A stretch of DNA of 8,955 bases from Bacillota bacterium (GCA_023228885.1 JALOAJ010000060.1:1-8955); one strand, 5' to 3'; shown: positions 1-5,927, counted from the first letter of the stretch. Program-made: numbers and translations. Notes: generated by a model not told the origin, from the letters alone.

Positions 1-12
1 TGGACAAGAAAC

Positions 13-21
13 TGATACAAT
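13..21 (+). promoter_or_regulatory. Probable extended -10 promoter element
   Basis: The sequence TGATACAAT contains the extended -10 TG dinucleotide (13-14) and a TACAAT hexamer (16-21), one mismatch from the sigma-A consensus. Transcription would start near 28, just ahead of the palindrome at 31-102 and about 125 bases upstream of the 94-residue membrane protein gene. A -35 box with standard spacing would fall before base 1, so it cannot be judged. TGGACA at 1-6 is too close to serve. Confidence 0.45.
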
Positions 22-30
22 TTTTTGCAT

Positions 31-102
31 GAGGACTTCTTCCTTTCTGGGAGGTATGTGTTTTTCTGCAAAAACATTGTACCAGAAAGGTTTGGAGTCC
101 TC
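31..102 (+). repeat. Long imperfect palindrome in the leader of the first gene
   Basis: Three nested stems are visible. GAGGACT (31-37) pairs with AGTCCTC (96-102), CCTTTCTGG (42-50) pairs with CCAGAAAGG (82-90), and GTTTTT (60-65) pairs with AAAAAC (70-75) around a CTGC tetraloop. Internal loops separate the stems. The likely transcript would begin almost at the base of the outer stem, so the RNA would carry a 5' hairpin. No T-run follows on the plus strand, nor an equivalent on the minus strand, so it does not look like an intrinsic terminator. It could be a stabilising 5' structure, a cis-regulatory leader, or a small mobile palindromic repeat. Confidence 0.6.
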
Positions 103-137
103 AATTTTCATTTAACTTTACAGTACGCGGTTTATCA

Positions 138-145
138 AAAGGAGG
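138..145 (+). promoter_or_regulatory. Strong ribosome binding site that fixes the first gene's start
   Basis: AAAGGAGG is an almost perfect anti-16S match and sits 8 bases before the ATG at 154. It rules out the longer reading from the ATG at 29-31 region, which would run translation through the palindrome with no SD. Confidence 0.85.
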
Positions 146-153
146 ACGAGTAT

Positions 154-438
154 ATGGATTGGGCGGCGTTGGTGTTTTTGGCGGTAATGATTGAAGGCAT
201 TGTAACTTACGGCAGCACCATTTGCCCCAAAGGCAAATGCCAATGGAAAATGTTGTTTTCAATGCTGCTTGGAATAATGGTTGCAATCAACTTTAAGATT
301 GACCTATTTCAAATGTTTGGCGTAGAAAGCGCTGTTCCCCTTATTTCTAAAATACTAACAGGAATCATTATCAGTAGGGGAAGCAATTATGTTGCAGACC
401 TTTTAAAAATTACTCAGACCGTCTTTAACAAAAGTTAG
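154..438 (+). CDS. Small 94-residue membrane protein, holin-like, function unknown
   Basis: The protein is 94 residues long with three apolar stretches at about residues 4-22, 33-53 and 61-75, and a short basic cytosolic-type segment between the first two (PKGKCQWK). The C-terminal part includes GIIISRGSNYVADL (70-83), a small, Gly/Ser-rich turn. I associate such sequences with small clostridial membrane proteins sometimes labelled holin-like, but no holin-defining motif can be proven by eye. The start is set by AAAGGAGG 8 bases upstream, not by the longer open frame. It lies 80 bases before the glycosyltransferase with no clear promoter between, so it may be co-transcribed with it. No endolysin or other phage gene is nearby, which argues against an active lysis cassette. 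Alternatives are a small lipid- or sugar-transport accessory protein. The gene itself is very likely real; its role is not known. Confidence 0.75.
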   Translation: MDWAALVFLAVMIEGIVTYGSTICPKGKCQWKMLFSMLLGIMVAINFKIDLFQMFGVESAVPLISKILTGIIISRGSNYVADLLKITQTVFNKS

Positions 439-467
439 CCGGTGTTCGGCGTTATGGATAAATGCCG
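438..467 (+). other. Two overlapping, mutually exclusive small hairpins between genes
   Basis: GCCG (438-441) can pair with CGGC (447-450), or the same CGGC can instead lead a 7-bp stem, CGGCGTT (447-453) with AATGCCG (461-467), around a 7-base loop. There is no T-tract, so neither is a convincing terminator. The stretch 439-518 otherwise shows no promoter I would defend. Confidence 0.25.
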
Positions 468-518
468 CATATAAGGGAATAATAAGCAATATTGTTTTAA
501 GGCAGGTGTGGTGCAACG

Positions 519-1214
519 ATATCGCTGATTATTCCCGCTTTTAATGAAGAAAAAATTATAAAGAGCTCGGTTGAAAAGGCATTTGATTTTCTTAATAAGG
601 TTTGCAAAGATTTTGAAGTTATCGTTGTTGATGATGGAAGCAGCGATGCTACTGCCGGCATGCTTGTCAAAACCGACGCAACGGTGGTTGCGCTGCCCCA
701 AAACAGCGGCAAAGGAGCGGCAGTTAGGGCAGGTGTTGCGCAGGCAATCGGTGATTATATATTTTTTACCGATGCGGATATGCCCTATTCGCTTGATTTC
801 ATTGTTCAAAGCAAAAACCATATGCATGGGTGCGATGTTGTGTGCGGAAAGCGGATAGGTGACTATCCGTTATTTCGTTCTGTCGCGTCCGCTGCCTATA
901 ACGGTATTGCGCAAAGCATGCTAAAAACAAGCGTTGATGACTTGCAATGCGGAATCAAGGGCTTCACCAAAAGCGCCGCTAAAAAGATTTTTAGGGTTTG
1001 CAAAATTGACGGATTTGCCTTTGATACGGAGGTTATATTCCTTGCCCGCCAAATGGGTCTTTGCATAAAACAGCTAAATGTCAACATGCACCACCAAGGC
1101 AACTCAAAAGTGAAGCTTGTTTCAGACAGCATCGAGATGTTTCGTGATGTTATAAAAATAAAAAACAACTTTAAAGCGGGTGAATATAATCTTTTGCAAA
1201 GCTTTCCGCGATAA
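519..1214 (+). CDS. Family 2 glycosyltransferase, ALG5/DPM1-like polyprenyl-phosphate sugar transferase, start codon missing or frameshifted
   Basis: Probable transfer of a hexose from a nucleotide sugar to undecaprenyl phosphate on the cytosolic face. Counting from base 519 (231 residues), the N-terminus is the GT-A opening strand SLIIPAFNEE (2-11), followed by VVDDGSSD (36-43, nucleotide binding), NSGKGAAVRAG (62-72), and the metal-binding TDAD (84-87). Later come QCGIKGF and FAFDTEVIFLA, both typical of the ALG5/DPG-synthase branch. There are no membrane segments. Oddity: upstream of the first in-frame ATG (660) the frame is open back to a TAA at 498-500, yet contains no ATG, GTG or TTG. 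Starting at 660 would delete the essential N-terminus. A GTG at 511 with AAGG upstream at good spacing lies one frame off; one extra base near 518 would give an N-terminus reading VQRISLIIP. Either a one-base deletion or error, or a rare start such as ATA 519, explains this. Its 3' end overlaps the next gene by up to 35 bases. Confidence 0.85.
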   Translation: MSLIIPAFNEEKIIKSSVEKAFDFLNKVCKDFEVIVVDDGSSDATAGMLVKTDATVVALPQNSGKGAAVRAGVAQAIGDYIFFTDADMPYSLDFIVQSKNHMHGCDVVCGKRIGDYPLFRSVASAAYNGIAQSMLKTSVDDLQCGIKGFTKSAAKKIFRVCKIDGFAFDTEVIFLARQMGLCIKQLNVNMHHQGNSKVKLVSDSIEMFRDVIKIKNNFKAGEYNLLQSFPR

Positions 1215-2505
1215 AAGGCTTTGGTTAATGCTAACTGCCGCGGCGGTGCGGATGGGCAGCTTTTGTTTTAAATACTTTCCCTTGCTTGATGATTATATCC
1301 AATACGGAACATATCCCTTTGTGAATAAGCCGTTTTGTGAGGTGTACATCAAGGCAAGGCTTTTTGCATACCGCCCTTTTGCAGGTTTGGCCGACATTTA
1401 TCTGTGGGGCAGGTTTTGGGGGGCTCTCGGCGCGGCGCTGTTTATTATAACGCTAATGCACGCAGCAAGCGCATACCTATTTATGATAACAGCCGAAAAT
1501 TTAAATGCCCCTTTAGGGATGTTGTTTACAACGATTTATTTGTTATGCCCCATAAATTTTGAGGCAAGCTATTGGATTTCCGCCTCAACGAGGATAATTA
1601 TCGGTCTTTTTTTCACTTCCCTTTCCGCATATTTTGCAAGCAAGGAGAAAAACATTGCCCATTTTGTTTTTCAATTTATTGCAATGTTTTTATATGAGCA
1701 AATTGCCGCCTTGTCATTTGCCGTATCGCTGATTATAATTTGTCGAAAAAAGCAATGGCGCGGTCTTTTTCCCCTTGCGGTAAATATGCTGATTTTTATT
1801 TTATACTATGCCTTTTTTGTAAAACTCGGGTATATGCGGGGCAATATTTCCCGGGAAATACTTCAATATGACAAGTTAAAACAAATTATATATCCGTGGC
1901 TTTTAACCAATCTTTACACAAAAGGCTTTGTGAGGGGTATAAAAATGGGCGGGTTAAACATAATTGCAATGCTTATTATATCGGTGTGTTTCGGCGCTTT
2001 TGAAAAGCGAAATGCCGTAAGTCCAAAGATGTTGCTTGTTGGCGGGTTGCTTTTCATTGCACCTCAGGTTCCAATTTTATTGCTTTCGGGAAATAACGTT
2101 TCTTTTAGAACATGCGCTCCCTCCCTTGTTGGCGCAGCTATAATGGCAGACACATGGCTTTGCAATTCAATAAACTTTAAGCGGCTTGCAACCGTTGTAC
2201 TTAGCTTTATCTTTTTGGTTGTGTCTATAAGCGAGCTTGCCGATTATCGAGAAAATTATTTGGTTGACAGAAAAATAGTGCAATATGTGTCCGAAAGGCT
2301 AAACCTGTCGCAACCGAACGCTGTAATAGGCGCAAAAGACACCTATATTGAACAAAATGTTTTTTTCGTTGACCATATCAAAAGTGTAACTTCTTCCGAT
2401 TGGGCGCTCACCGGCTGTATACGCCAACATTTAAGCGATAGAACAATTCCCATGATTGAAATTAACCCATCAAGCGGAGAAGGTATAAATTTAATTGACT
2501 TTTAA
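1180..2505 (+). CDS. Large polytopic membrane protein, GT-C-like glycosyltransferase candidate
   Basis: The protein is 441 residues with roughly nine to ten apolar segments, for example at 80-103, 112-124, 136-151, 161-187, 198-215, 258-272, 285-302 and 336-352, and a soluble tail after about 355. Just after the first segment is LLDDYIQYGTY (35-45). An acidic pair in the first outward loop is the usual position of the catalytic or metal-binding acid in GT-C enzymes (PMT, ArnT, YfhO types), which use polyprenyl-phosphate sugars outside the membrane. RPFAG and WGRFWG follow at 65-81. The partner immediately upstream is an ALG5-like enzyme that would make such a donor, which supports the assignment. 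The acceptor is unknown. Start: GTG 1180 overlaps the upstream gene. An ATG at 1228 with AAAAGG 9 bases before it is a real alternative (425 residues); I prefer 1180 because the RDKRLWL stretch looks like the usual pre-membrane segment. No named family was confirmed by search. Confidence 0.72.
   Translation: MNIIFCKAFRDKRLWLMLTAAAVRMGSFCFKYFPLLDDYIQYGTYPFVNKPFCEVYIKARLFAYRPFAGLADIYLWGRFWGALGAALFIITLMHAASAYLFMITAENLNAPLGMLFTTIYLLCPINFEASYWISASTRIIIGLFFTSLSAYFASKEKNIAHFVFQFIAMFLYEQIAALSFAVSLIIICRKKQWRGLFPLAVNMLIFILYYAFFVKLGYMRGNISREILQYDKLKQIIYPWLLTNLYTKGFVRGIKMGGLNIIAMLIISVCFGAFEKRNAVSPKMLLVGGLLFIAPQVPILLLSGNNVSFRTCAPSLVGAAIMADTWLCNSINFKRLATVVLSFIFLVVSISELADYRENYLVDRKIVQYVSERLNLSQPNAVIGAKDTYIEQNVFFVDHIKSVTSSDWALTGCIRQHLSDRTIPMIEINPSSGEGINLIDF
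1213..1218 (+). promoter_or_regulatory. Alternative ribosome binding site for the GT-C-like gene
   Basis: AAAAGG lies 9 bases before an in-frame ATG at 1228-1230, whereas the GTG at 1180 has only a weak GCGGG-like upstream signal. It marks a plausible second start that would remove the 35-base overlap with the upstream gene and shorten the protein by 16 residues. Confidence 0.4.
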
Positions 2506-2523
2506 AAGGTATAATGATAAAAT
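2495..2523 (+). promoter_or_regulatory. Sigma-A-type promoter for the downstream operon
   Basis: TTGACT (2495-2500) and TAAAAT (2518-2523) are separated by exactly 17 bases, and a TG at 2515-2516 makes an extended -10. The -35 box lies in the last codons of the membrane protein gene. Transcription would begin near 2530, leaving a leader of about 30 bases before the GTG at 2560. A second TATAAT at 2510-2515 lies too near this -35 to use it. This marks the start of a separate transcription unit, although read-through from upstream is still likely because no terminator intervenes. Confidence 0.75.
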
Positions 2524-2559
2524 ATTACTGGAAAACAGAAAAGTGAGGGCTTAGTTGCT

Positions 2560-3252
2560 GTGGAAACAAGTGAGATTTTAGGCGTTAAAATAAGCAAAGT
2601 TACAATGGAACAAGCGGTTGATGCCGCGGCAAGCTTTTCAGCCCGCGGCGTTTGCGTTGTTTTTACTCCCAACCCTGAAATTATAATGTTTGCAAACAGC
2701 GACGAAAACTATAAAAAGGCTTTAAACAGCGCCGACATGCTGCTTGCCGACGGGATAGGGGTTGTTATGGCAGCCTCTCTTTTAAAGCGGCCGTTACCCG
2801 AAAGGGTTGCGGGTTATGATTTTGTATGTCGGTTGTTAAAGGCGGGATATTCGTTTTACTTGCTTGGCGCAAAACCGTCTGTTGCAGAGCGTGCCGCGCA
2901 AAAACTGATAAATAGCGGCGTTAATGTTGTTGGGCATCATCATGGATATTTTGATGATGATGATACCATAATTGCAGACATTAACGAAAAAAAACCGGAT
3001 GTTTTATTAGTGTGCTTAGGCGCACCGAAGCAAGAATATTGGATAACCCAAAACAAATCGCAGCTCCCTAATTGCATTTGTGTCGGCGCAGGCGGCACCC
3101 TTGATGTTTTGGCGGGAGAAGTTAAACGAGCGCCGTCATTTGTTCAAAGGGCTAATATTGAATGGCTTTATCGTGCAATAAAGCAACCGTCGCGGTTTAA
3201 ACGGTTGTTGATAATACCAAAGTTTTTATTTAAAATTATAGGTGGTGAGTAA
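2560..3252 (+). CDS. tagA: WecG/TagA/CpsF family glycosyltransferase (GT26)
   Basis: This family adds N-acetylmannosamine (or a related sugar) to undecaprenyl-diphospho-GlcNAc at the inner membrane face, making the linkage unit for teichoic acid or other wall polysaccharides. The 230 residues show the full family pattern: FTPNPEI (35-41), LLADGIGVV with the proposed catalytic Asp at 64, ERVAGYD (81-87), GAPKQEYW (154-161), GAGGTLDVLAG (177-187), and RAPSFVQRANIEWLYR (190-205). The basic, apolar C-terminal tail is the membrane-binding appendage. Start GTG has AAGTGAGGG 10 bases upstream and follows the promoter at 2495. The stop codon abuts the ATG of tmk with no gap. An unusual run of His and Asp (HHHG..FDDDDT, 126-136) is encoded by a perfect 9-bp inverted repeat. 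Family assignment is firm; the actual acceptor and polymer, and therefore the symbol, are inferred. Confidence 0.93.
   Translation: METSEILGVKISKVTMEQAVDAAASFSARGVCVVFTPNPEIIMFANSDENYKKALNSADMLLADGIGVVMAASLLKRPLPERVAGYDFVCRLLKAGYSFYLLGAKPSVAERAAQKLINSGVNVVGHHHGYFDDDDTIIADINEKKPDVLLVCLGAPKQEYWITQNKSQLPNCICVGAGGTLDVLAGEVKRAPSFVQRANIEWLYRAIKQPSRFKRLLIIPKFLFKIIGGE
2935..2962 (+). repeat. 9-bp inverted repeat of CAT/ATG triplets inside the TagA-like gene
   Basis: CATCATCAT (2935-2943) is perfectly complementary to ATGATGATG (2954-2962) across a 10-base loop. It is a triplet run that encodes the His and Asp stretches of the protein, so codon low complexity is the simplest explanation. An RNA hairpin is also possible. 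Confidence 0.6.
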
Positions 3253-3936
3253 ATGCTTATTGTTTTTGAAGGTGTTGACGGAAGCGGCAAGCAAACTCAC
3301 GCCGAGTTGATATATAAAAGGCTTGCGGGTGAGGGCAAAAAAATTAAAAGGATTAGCTTTCCCGATTATAAAAGCGATTCCTCCGCCCTTGTAAAAATGT
3401 ATTTATCCGGCGCATTCGGGCAGCGCCCCAACGATGTAAACCCGTATGCCGCATCAAGCTTTTATGCCGTTGACCGGATTGCATCGTATCTTGCAAATTG
3501 GAAGGCAGATTTGCAAGGGGGCAAAATGATTTTGGCAGACAGGTACACAACATCAAATGCTGTGCACCAAGCAGGGAAGCTGATAGGCGAAAAGCGTGAT
3601 AAATATCTTGATTGGCTTTTTGATTTTGAATACAACTTGCTTGGCTTGCCAAATCCCGATTTGGTTATTTTTTTAAGCATGCCCCCAAAGCACTCGGCGG
3701 GGCTTATCAGCAAACGTTGCAATAAAGCAAACGGAGAAAGCGAAAAGGATATTCACGAAAAAGACTTTTCTTATCTTAACAGGGCTTATAATAACGCGCT
3801 TTATGTTGCAAAAAGATTTAATTGGAGCATAGTAAATTGCGTTGAGGAAAATAGCATCCGAACAATAGAGGATATAAACAACGACATATATAACTTAATT
3901 AAGGAGACATGTAAATTTGAATTTCACACCGATTGA
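3253..3936 (+). CDS. tmk: Thymidylate kinase (dTMP kinase)
   Basis: Phosphorylates dTMP to dTDP with ATP, an essential cytosolic step of DNA precursor supply. The 227 residues show the P-loop FEGVDGSGKQT (5-15), the FPD motif that holds the nucleotide (36-38), the DRYTTSN segment (96-102) and PDLVIFL (135-141) ahead of the lid, which contains SKRCNKANGESEKD (153-166). Length is normal to slightly long. The residue after the P-loop Lys13 is Gln14 instead of the Ser/Thr that usually coordinates magnesium, with Thr15 next; I believe this GKQT form occurs in a subset of clostridial enzymes, but this is from memory. It starts immediately after the preceding stop with GGTGG(TGAG) as SD, and its last 20 bases overlap the start of the next gene, so translation is likely coupled. 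Function is nearly certain, apart from the Gln14 question. Confidence 0.93.
   Translation: MLIVFEGVDGSGKQTHAELIYKRLAGEGKKIKRISFPDYKSDSSALVKMYLSGAFGQRPNDVNPYAASSFYAVDRIASYLANWKADLQGGKMILADRYTTSNAVHQAGKLIGEKRDKYLDWLFDFEYNLLGLPNPDLVIFLSMPPKHSAGLISKRCNKANGESEKDIHEKDFSYLNRAYNNALYVAKRFNWSIVNCVEENSIRTIEDINNDIYNLIKETCKFEFHTD
3901..3907 (+). promoter_or_regulatory. Ribosome binding site deciding a TTG start
   Basis: AAGGAGA sits 9 bases before TTG 3917. The nearby ATG at 3909 is followed at once by TAA, so it cannot be the start. The first in-frame ATG downstream would remove the conserved N-terminal half of the DUF2156 protein. Confidence 0.8.
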
Positions 3937-4813
3937 GCTGAGCGCTAAAGATAAAATAGAAAAATATTTACAGGCACAAGTAACACAAAGCAGTGAGCTT
4001 ACTTTTCTTTCTTTGTATATTTGGAGAAAGGCATTTAACATACAGTTTGCGGAGCATAGCGGTTGCGTTGTGCTTATGTTTAGGGATAACGATTATCCGC
4101 CCAGCTTGCGTTATCCGCTTGGCGGCGGCGATAAAAAAAGCGCAATTGATGCGGCGGTTCAAAGCTTTGTCGACAAAGGGTTTCAGCCTCGGTTTTACGG
4201 GCTGACAAAAGACATGAAAGATGAGCTTGAAACATTATACCCAAATAAATATACCATAACCCCAATGAGGGATTATTTCGACTATGTATACAGCGTTTCG
4301 CAGCTTATATCGCTTTCGGGCAAGGATTTGCACAGCAAGCGAAATCATGTGAACAGCTTTATGCGTACTTATGATTACCTTTATAAACCGCTTTCAAAAG
4401 ATGATGCGCAGGAGATAAAAGAAACATATGACAGCTGGTTTTTTAGTTCAAAGAAAAAGCCCGATTACTATCTTTTTAGCGAAAGACAATCTATCATAGA
4501 TATTTTGGAAAACTTTGATGAGTTGGGCTGTAAAGGGGCAAAGCTTTACGCCAATGGTAAGCTATGCGCTTTTTCAATAGGCGAACGGTTAAATGAAAAT
4601 ACTGCAGTTATTCATGTTGAAAAGGCGGATAAAAACATTAAAGGCGCATATGCAACAATAAATCAAATGTTTTTAGAAAACGAATGGAGCAATTTTGAAT
4701 ACATAAACCGTGAGGACGATTTTGGAATTGCAGCCCTACGGAGGGCTAAAAAGTCGTATCGCCCCGCCTTTATGGTTGAAAAATACAGCGCAATATCCAA
4801 TGAGCAATCATAA
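3917..4813 (+). CDS. DUF2156 protein, soluble LPG-synthase C-terminal-like (GNAT-fold)
   Basis: The protein is 298 residues and matches the DUF2156 family, related to the catalytic C-terminal domain of MprF aminoacyl-phosphatidylglycerol synthase and built of two GNAT-like lobes. Visible hallmarks are LTFLSLYIWR (28-37), SGKDLHSKRNHVNSF (134-148), GKLCAFSIGE (214-223), VIHVEKADKNIKGAYATINQ (231-250) and INREDDFGIAALRRAKKSY (263-281). It has no membrane segments, unlike full MprF, so it is a stand-alone cytosolic member whose substrate is not established. An aminoacyl or acyl transfer to a lipid, peptide or wall precursor is possible but inferred. It starts at TTG with a good SD, overlaps tmk by 20 bases, and is followed after 30 bases by the DJ-1 gene. 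The family call is strong; the function is open. Confidence 0.85.
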   Translation: MNFTPIELSAKDKIEKYLQAQVTQSSELTFLSLYIWRKAFNIQFAEHSGCVVLMFRDNDYPPSLRYPLGGGDKKSAIDAAVQSFVDKGFQPRFYGLTKDMKDELETLYPNKYTITPMRDYFDYVYSVSQLISLSGKDLHSKRNHVNSFMRTYDYLYKPLSKDDAQEIKETYDSWFFSSKKKPDYYLFSERQSIIDILENFDELGCKGAKLYANGKLCAFSIGERLNENTAVIHVEKADKNIKGAYATINQMFLENEWSNFEYINREDDFGIAALRRAKKSYRPAFMVEKYSAISNEQS

Positions 4814-4830
4814 TTTTAACTAAAAAATGA

Positions 4831-4837
4831 AAGGGTG
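4831..4837 (+). promoter_or_regulatory. Ribosome binding site selecting ATG 4844 over GTG 4835
   Basis: AAGGGTG is placed 6 bases before ATG 4844. The GTG at 4835, which would extend the protein by three residues, lies inside this SD and has little upstream of its own. The usual DJ-1 family N-terminus also begins at the equivalent of the ATG. Confidence 0.7.
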
Positions 4838-4843
4838 TCTAAC

Positions 4844-5383
4844 ATGATTTATATGTTTTTGGCAGAAGGGTTTGAAGAAATAGAAGCAATTATGCCGCTT
4901 GACATTTTGCGGCGGGCAGGCGCAAACATACAAACAGTAGGCATAGAAAGCAACAAGGCACGCGGCGCGCACAATATAGAGATTGTTGCCGACACAACCC
5001 TTGATAAAATATCCGACAACATAGAAATGCTGATTTTACCGGGCGGAATGCCGGGAACGGATAATCTTCAAAAAAATGAAGATGTAATAAAAACGCTTAT
5101 GAAAGCTTATGAAAACGGAGCGTATATTGCGGCAATATGCGCCGCACCAAAAATATTCGGCGAGCTCGGGCTGTTAAAAGGAAAAAAAGCAACCTGCTTC
5201 CCCGGCTTTGAAAAATATTTAACCGGCGCTGTTATAACAGGTAAAGCTGTTGAAATTGACAACAAAATTATAACATCAAGAGGGGCGGGCACTGCCGATA
5301 AATTCGGTTTTGCTTTGACTTCCCTATTGTTTGGCAATGAAAAGGCGGACAGCTTGCGAAAAACAATGCAATTCGATGGATAA
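4844..5383 (+). CDS. DJ-1/PfpI family protein
   Basis: A 179-residue cytosolic protein of the DJ-1 (ThiJ/YajL) branch, implicated in handling reactive carbonyls (glyoxalase III or deglycase activity, the latter debated). Key features are FLAEGFEEIEA (5-15) with the conserved Glu at 14, IMPLDILRRAG (16-26), LPGGMPGTDNL (65-75), the nucleophile elbow AAICAAP with Cys at 99, and ITSRGAGT (143-150). The segment TCFPGFE (117-123) has Phe where human DJ-1 has His126, typical of bacterial members as I recall. Length is that of the single-domain family. It sits 30 bases after the DUF2156 gene, and its last 8 bases overlap the start of the folate gene, so the two are probably translationally coupled. 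Family is near-certain; physiological substrate is not known. Confidence 0.93.
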   Translation: MIYMFLAEGFEEIEAIMPLDILRRAGANIQTVGIESNKARGAHNIEIVADTTLDKISDNIEMLILPGGMPGTDNLQKNEDVIKTLMKAYENGAYIAAICAAPKIFGELGLLKGKKATCFPGFEKYLTGAVITGKAVEIDNKIITSRGAGTADKFGFALTSLLFGNEKADSLRKTMQFDG

Positions 5384-5927
5384 AAAAGAGTTGCGGCTGC
5401 GCTATAAACAGATGAGATTGACGGCGGGCAAGGAATATCGCCTCAAGGCAAGCGATGCAATAGTGCAAAAGCTTATAAATGACAGCAACATTAAAGCCGC
5501 AAAAACTGTAATGACATATATAAGCATGGGCGCCGAGCCGAACACTCATCATTTTACAGAACGCCTGCTTGCAGAGGGCAAAAAAATAGCGGCGCCGGTG
5601 GTTTTCGGGAAAAACATGAAAGCATCGTATATAACCTCGCTTAGCAACCTTAAAAAAAGCGGTTACGGGGCATTGGAGCCGTCGGGCAAGCTGTTTAGGG
5701 AATGTGCTCCAACGGATATAGACATTATAATTGTGCCGGGCATTGCTTTTGATAAAAACGGATACCGGGTTGGATATGGCGGCGGCTACTATGATAAATA
5801 TTTGCCGCTTACCAATGCGGTTAAAATTGGAATATGCTTTGATTTTTGCATAGTGGATAATGTGTATGCACAGCCCCACGATGTGGCGGTTGATTATGTA
5901 GTGACCGATTTGAGGGAAATAATGTGA
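5376..5927 (+). CDS. 5-formyltetrahydrofolate cyclo-ligase (MTHFS)
   Basis: Converts 5-formyltetrahydrofolate to 5,10-methenyltetrahydrofolate using ATP, a folate salvage reaction in the cytosol. The 183 residues begin KKELRLRYKQMR (3-14), with the basic N-terminal helix of the family. The diagnostic C-terminal signature PGIAFDKNGYRVGYGGGYYDKYL-type stretch spans 121-143, holding the Arg131/Gly/Tyr/Asp pattern of ATP and folate binding. HDVAVDYVVT (168-177) closes the family core. I chose ATG 5376 because it gives the normal length and N-terminus; an in-frame TTG at 5331 and ATG at 5337 would add 13-15 residues read from within the DJ-1 gene. The chosen start has a weak SD and overlaps the previous gene by 8 bases, which fits coupled translation. 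Its TGA overlaps the next GTG by 4 bases. Confidence 0.93.
   Translation: MDKKELRLRYKQMRLTAGKEYRLKASDAIVQKLINDSNIKAAKTVMTYISMGAEPNTHHFTERLLAEGKKIAAPVVFGKNMKASYITSLSNLKKSGYGALEPSGKLFRECAPTDIDIIIVPGIAFDKNGYRVGYGGGYYDKYLPLTNAVKIGICFDFCIVDNVYAQPHDVAVDYVVTDLREIM

Noticed and set aside
31..102. Intrinsic terminator of an upstream gene
   Set aside because: The hairpin is strong but lacks a U-tract on either strand, and the stems are interrupted by internal loops.
154..438. Phage lysis cassette
   Set aside because: The small protein looks holin-like, but no endolysin, tail or other phage gene is present, and the surroundings are chromosomal envelope genes.
438..467. Terminator after the 94-residue protein gene
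   Set aside because: Short alternative hairpins without a T-run; more likely chance pairing or, at most, a weak leader element.
435..827. A 130-codon open frame on the minus strand across the GT2 start
   Set aside because: Considered because the plus-strand gene lacks a start codon here, but the plus strand carries the conserved GT-A motifs and the minus frame shows no family features.
571..858. A 95-codon plus-strand frame inside the GT2 gene
   Set aside because: Out-of-frame shadow of the glycosyltransferase; no SD and no recognisable motif.
5268..5879. A 203-codon open frame on the minus strand opposite the folate gene
   Set aside because: The plus strand here carries clear DJ-1 and 5-FCL motifs; the antisense reading has no recognisable motif, and its composition is what reversed coding sequence would give.
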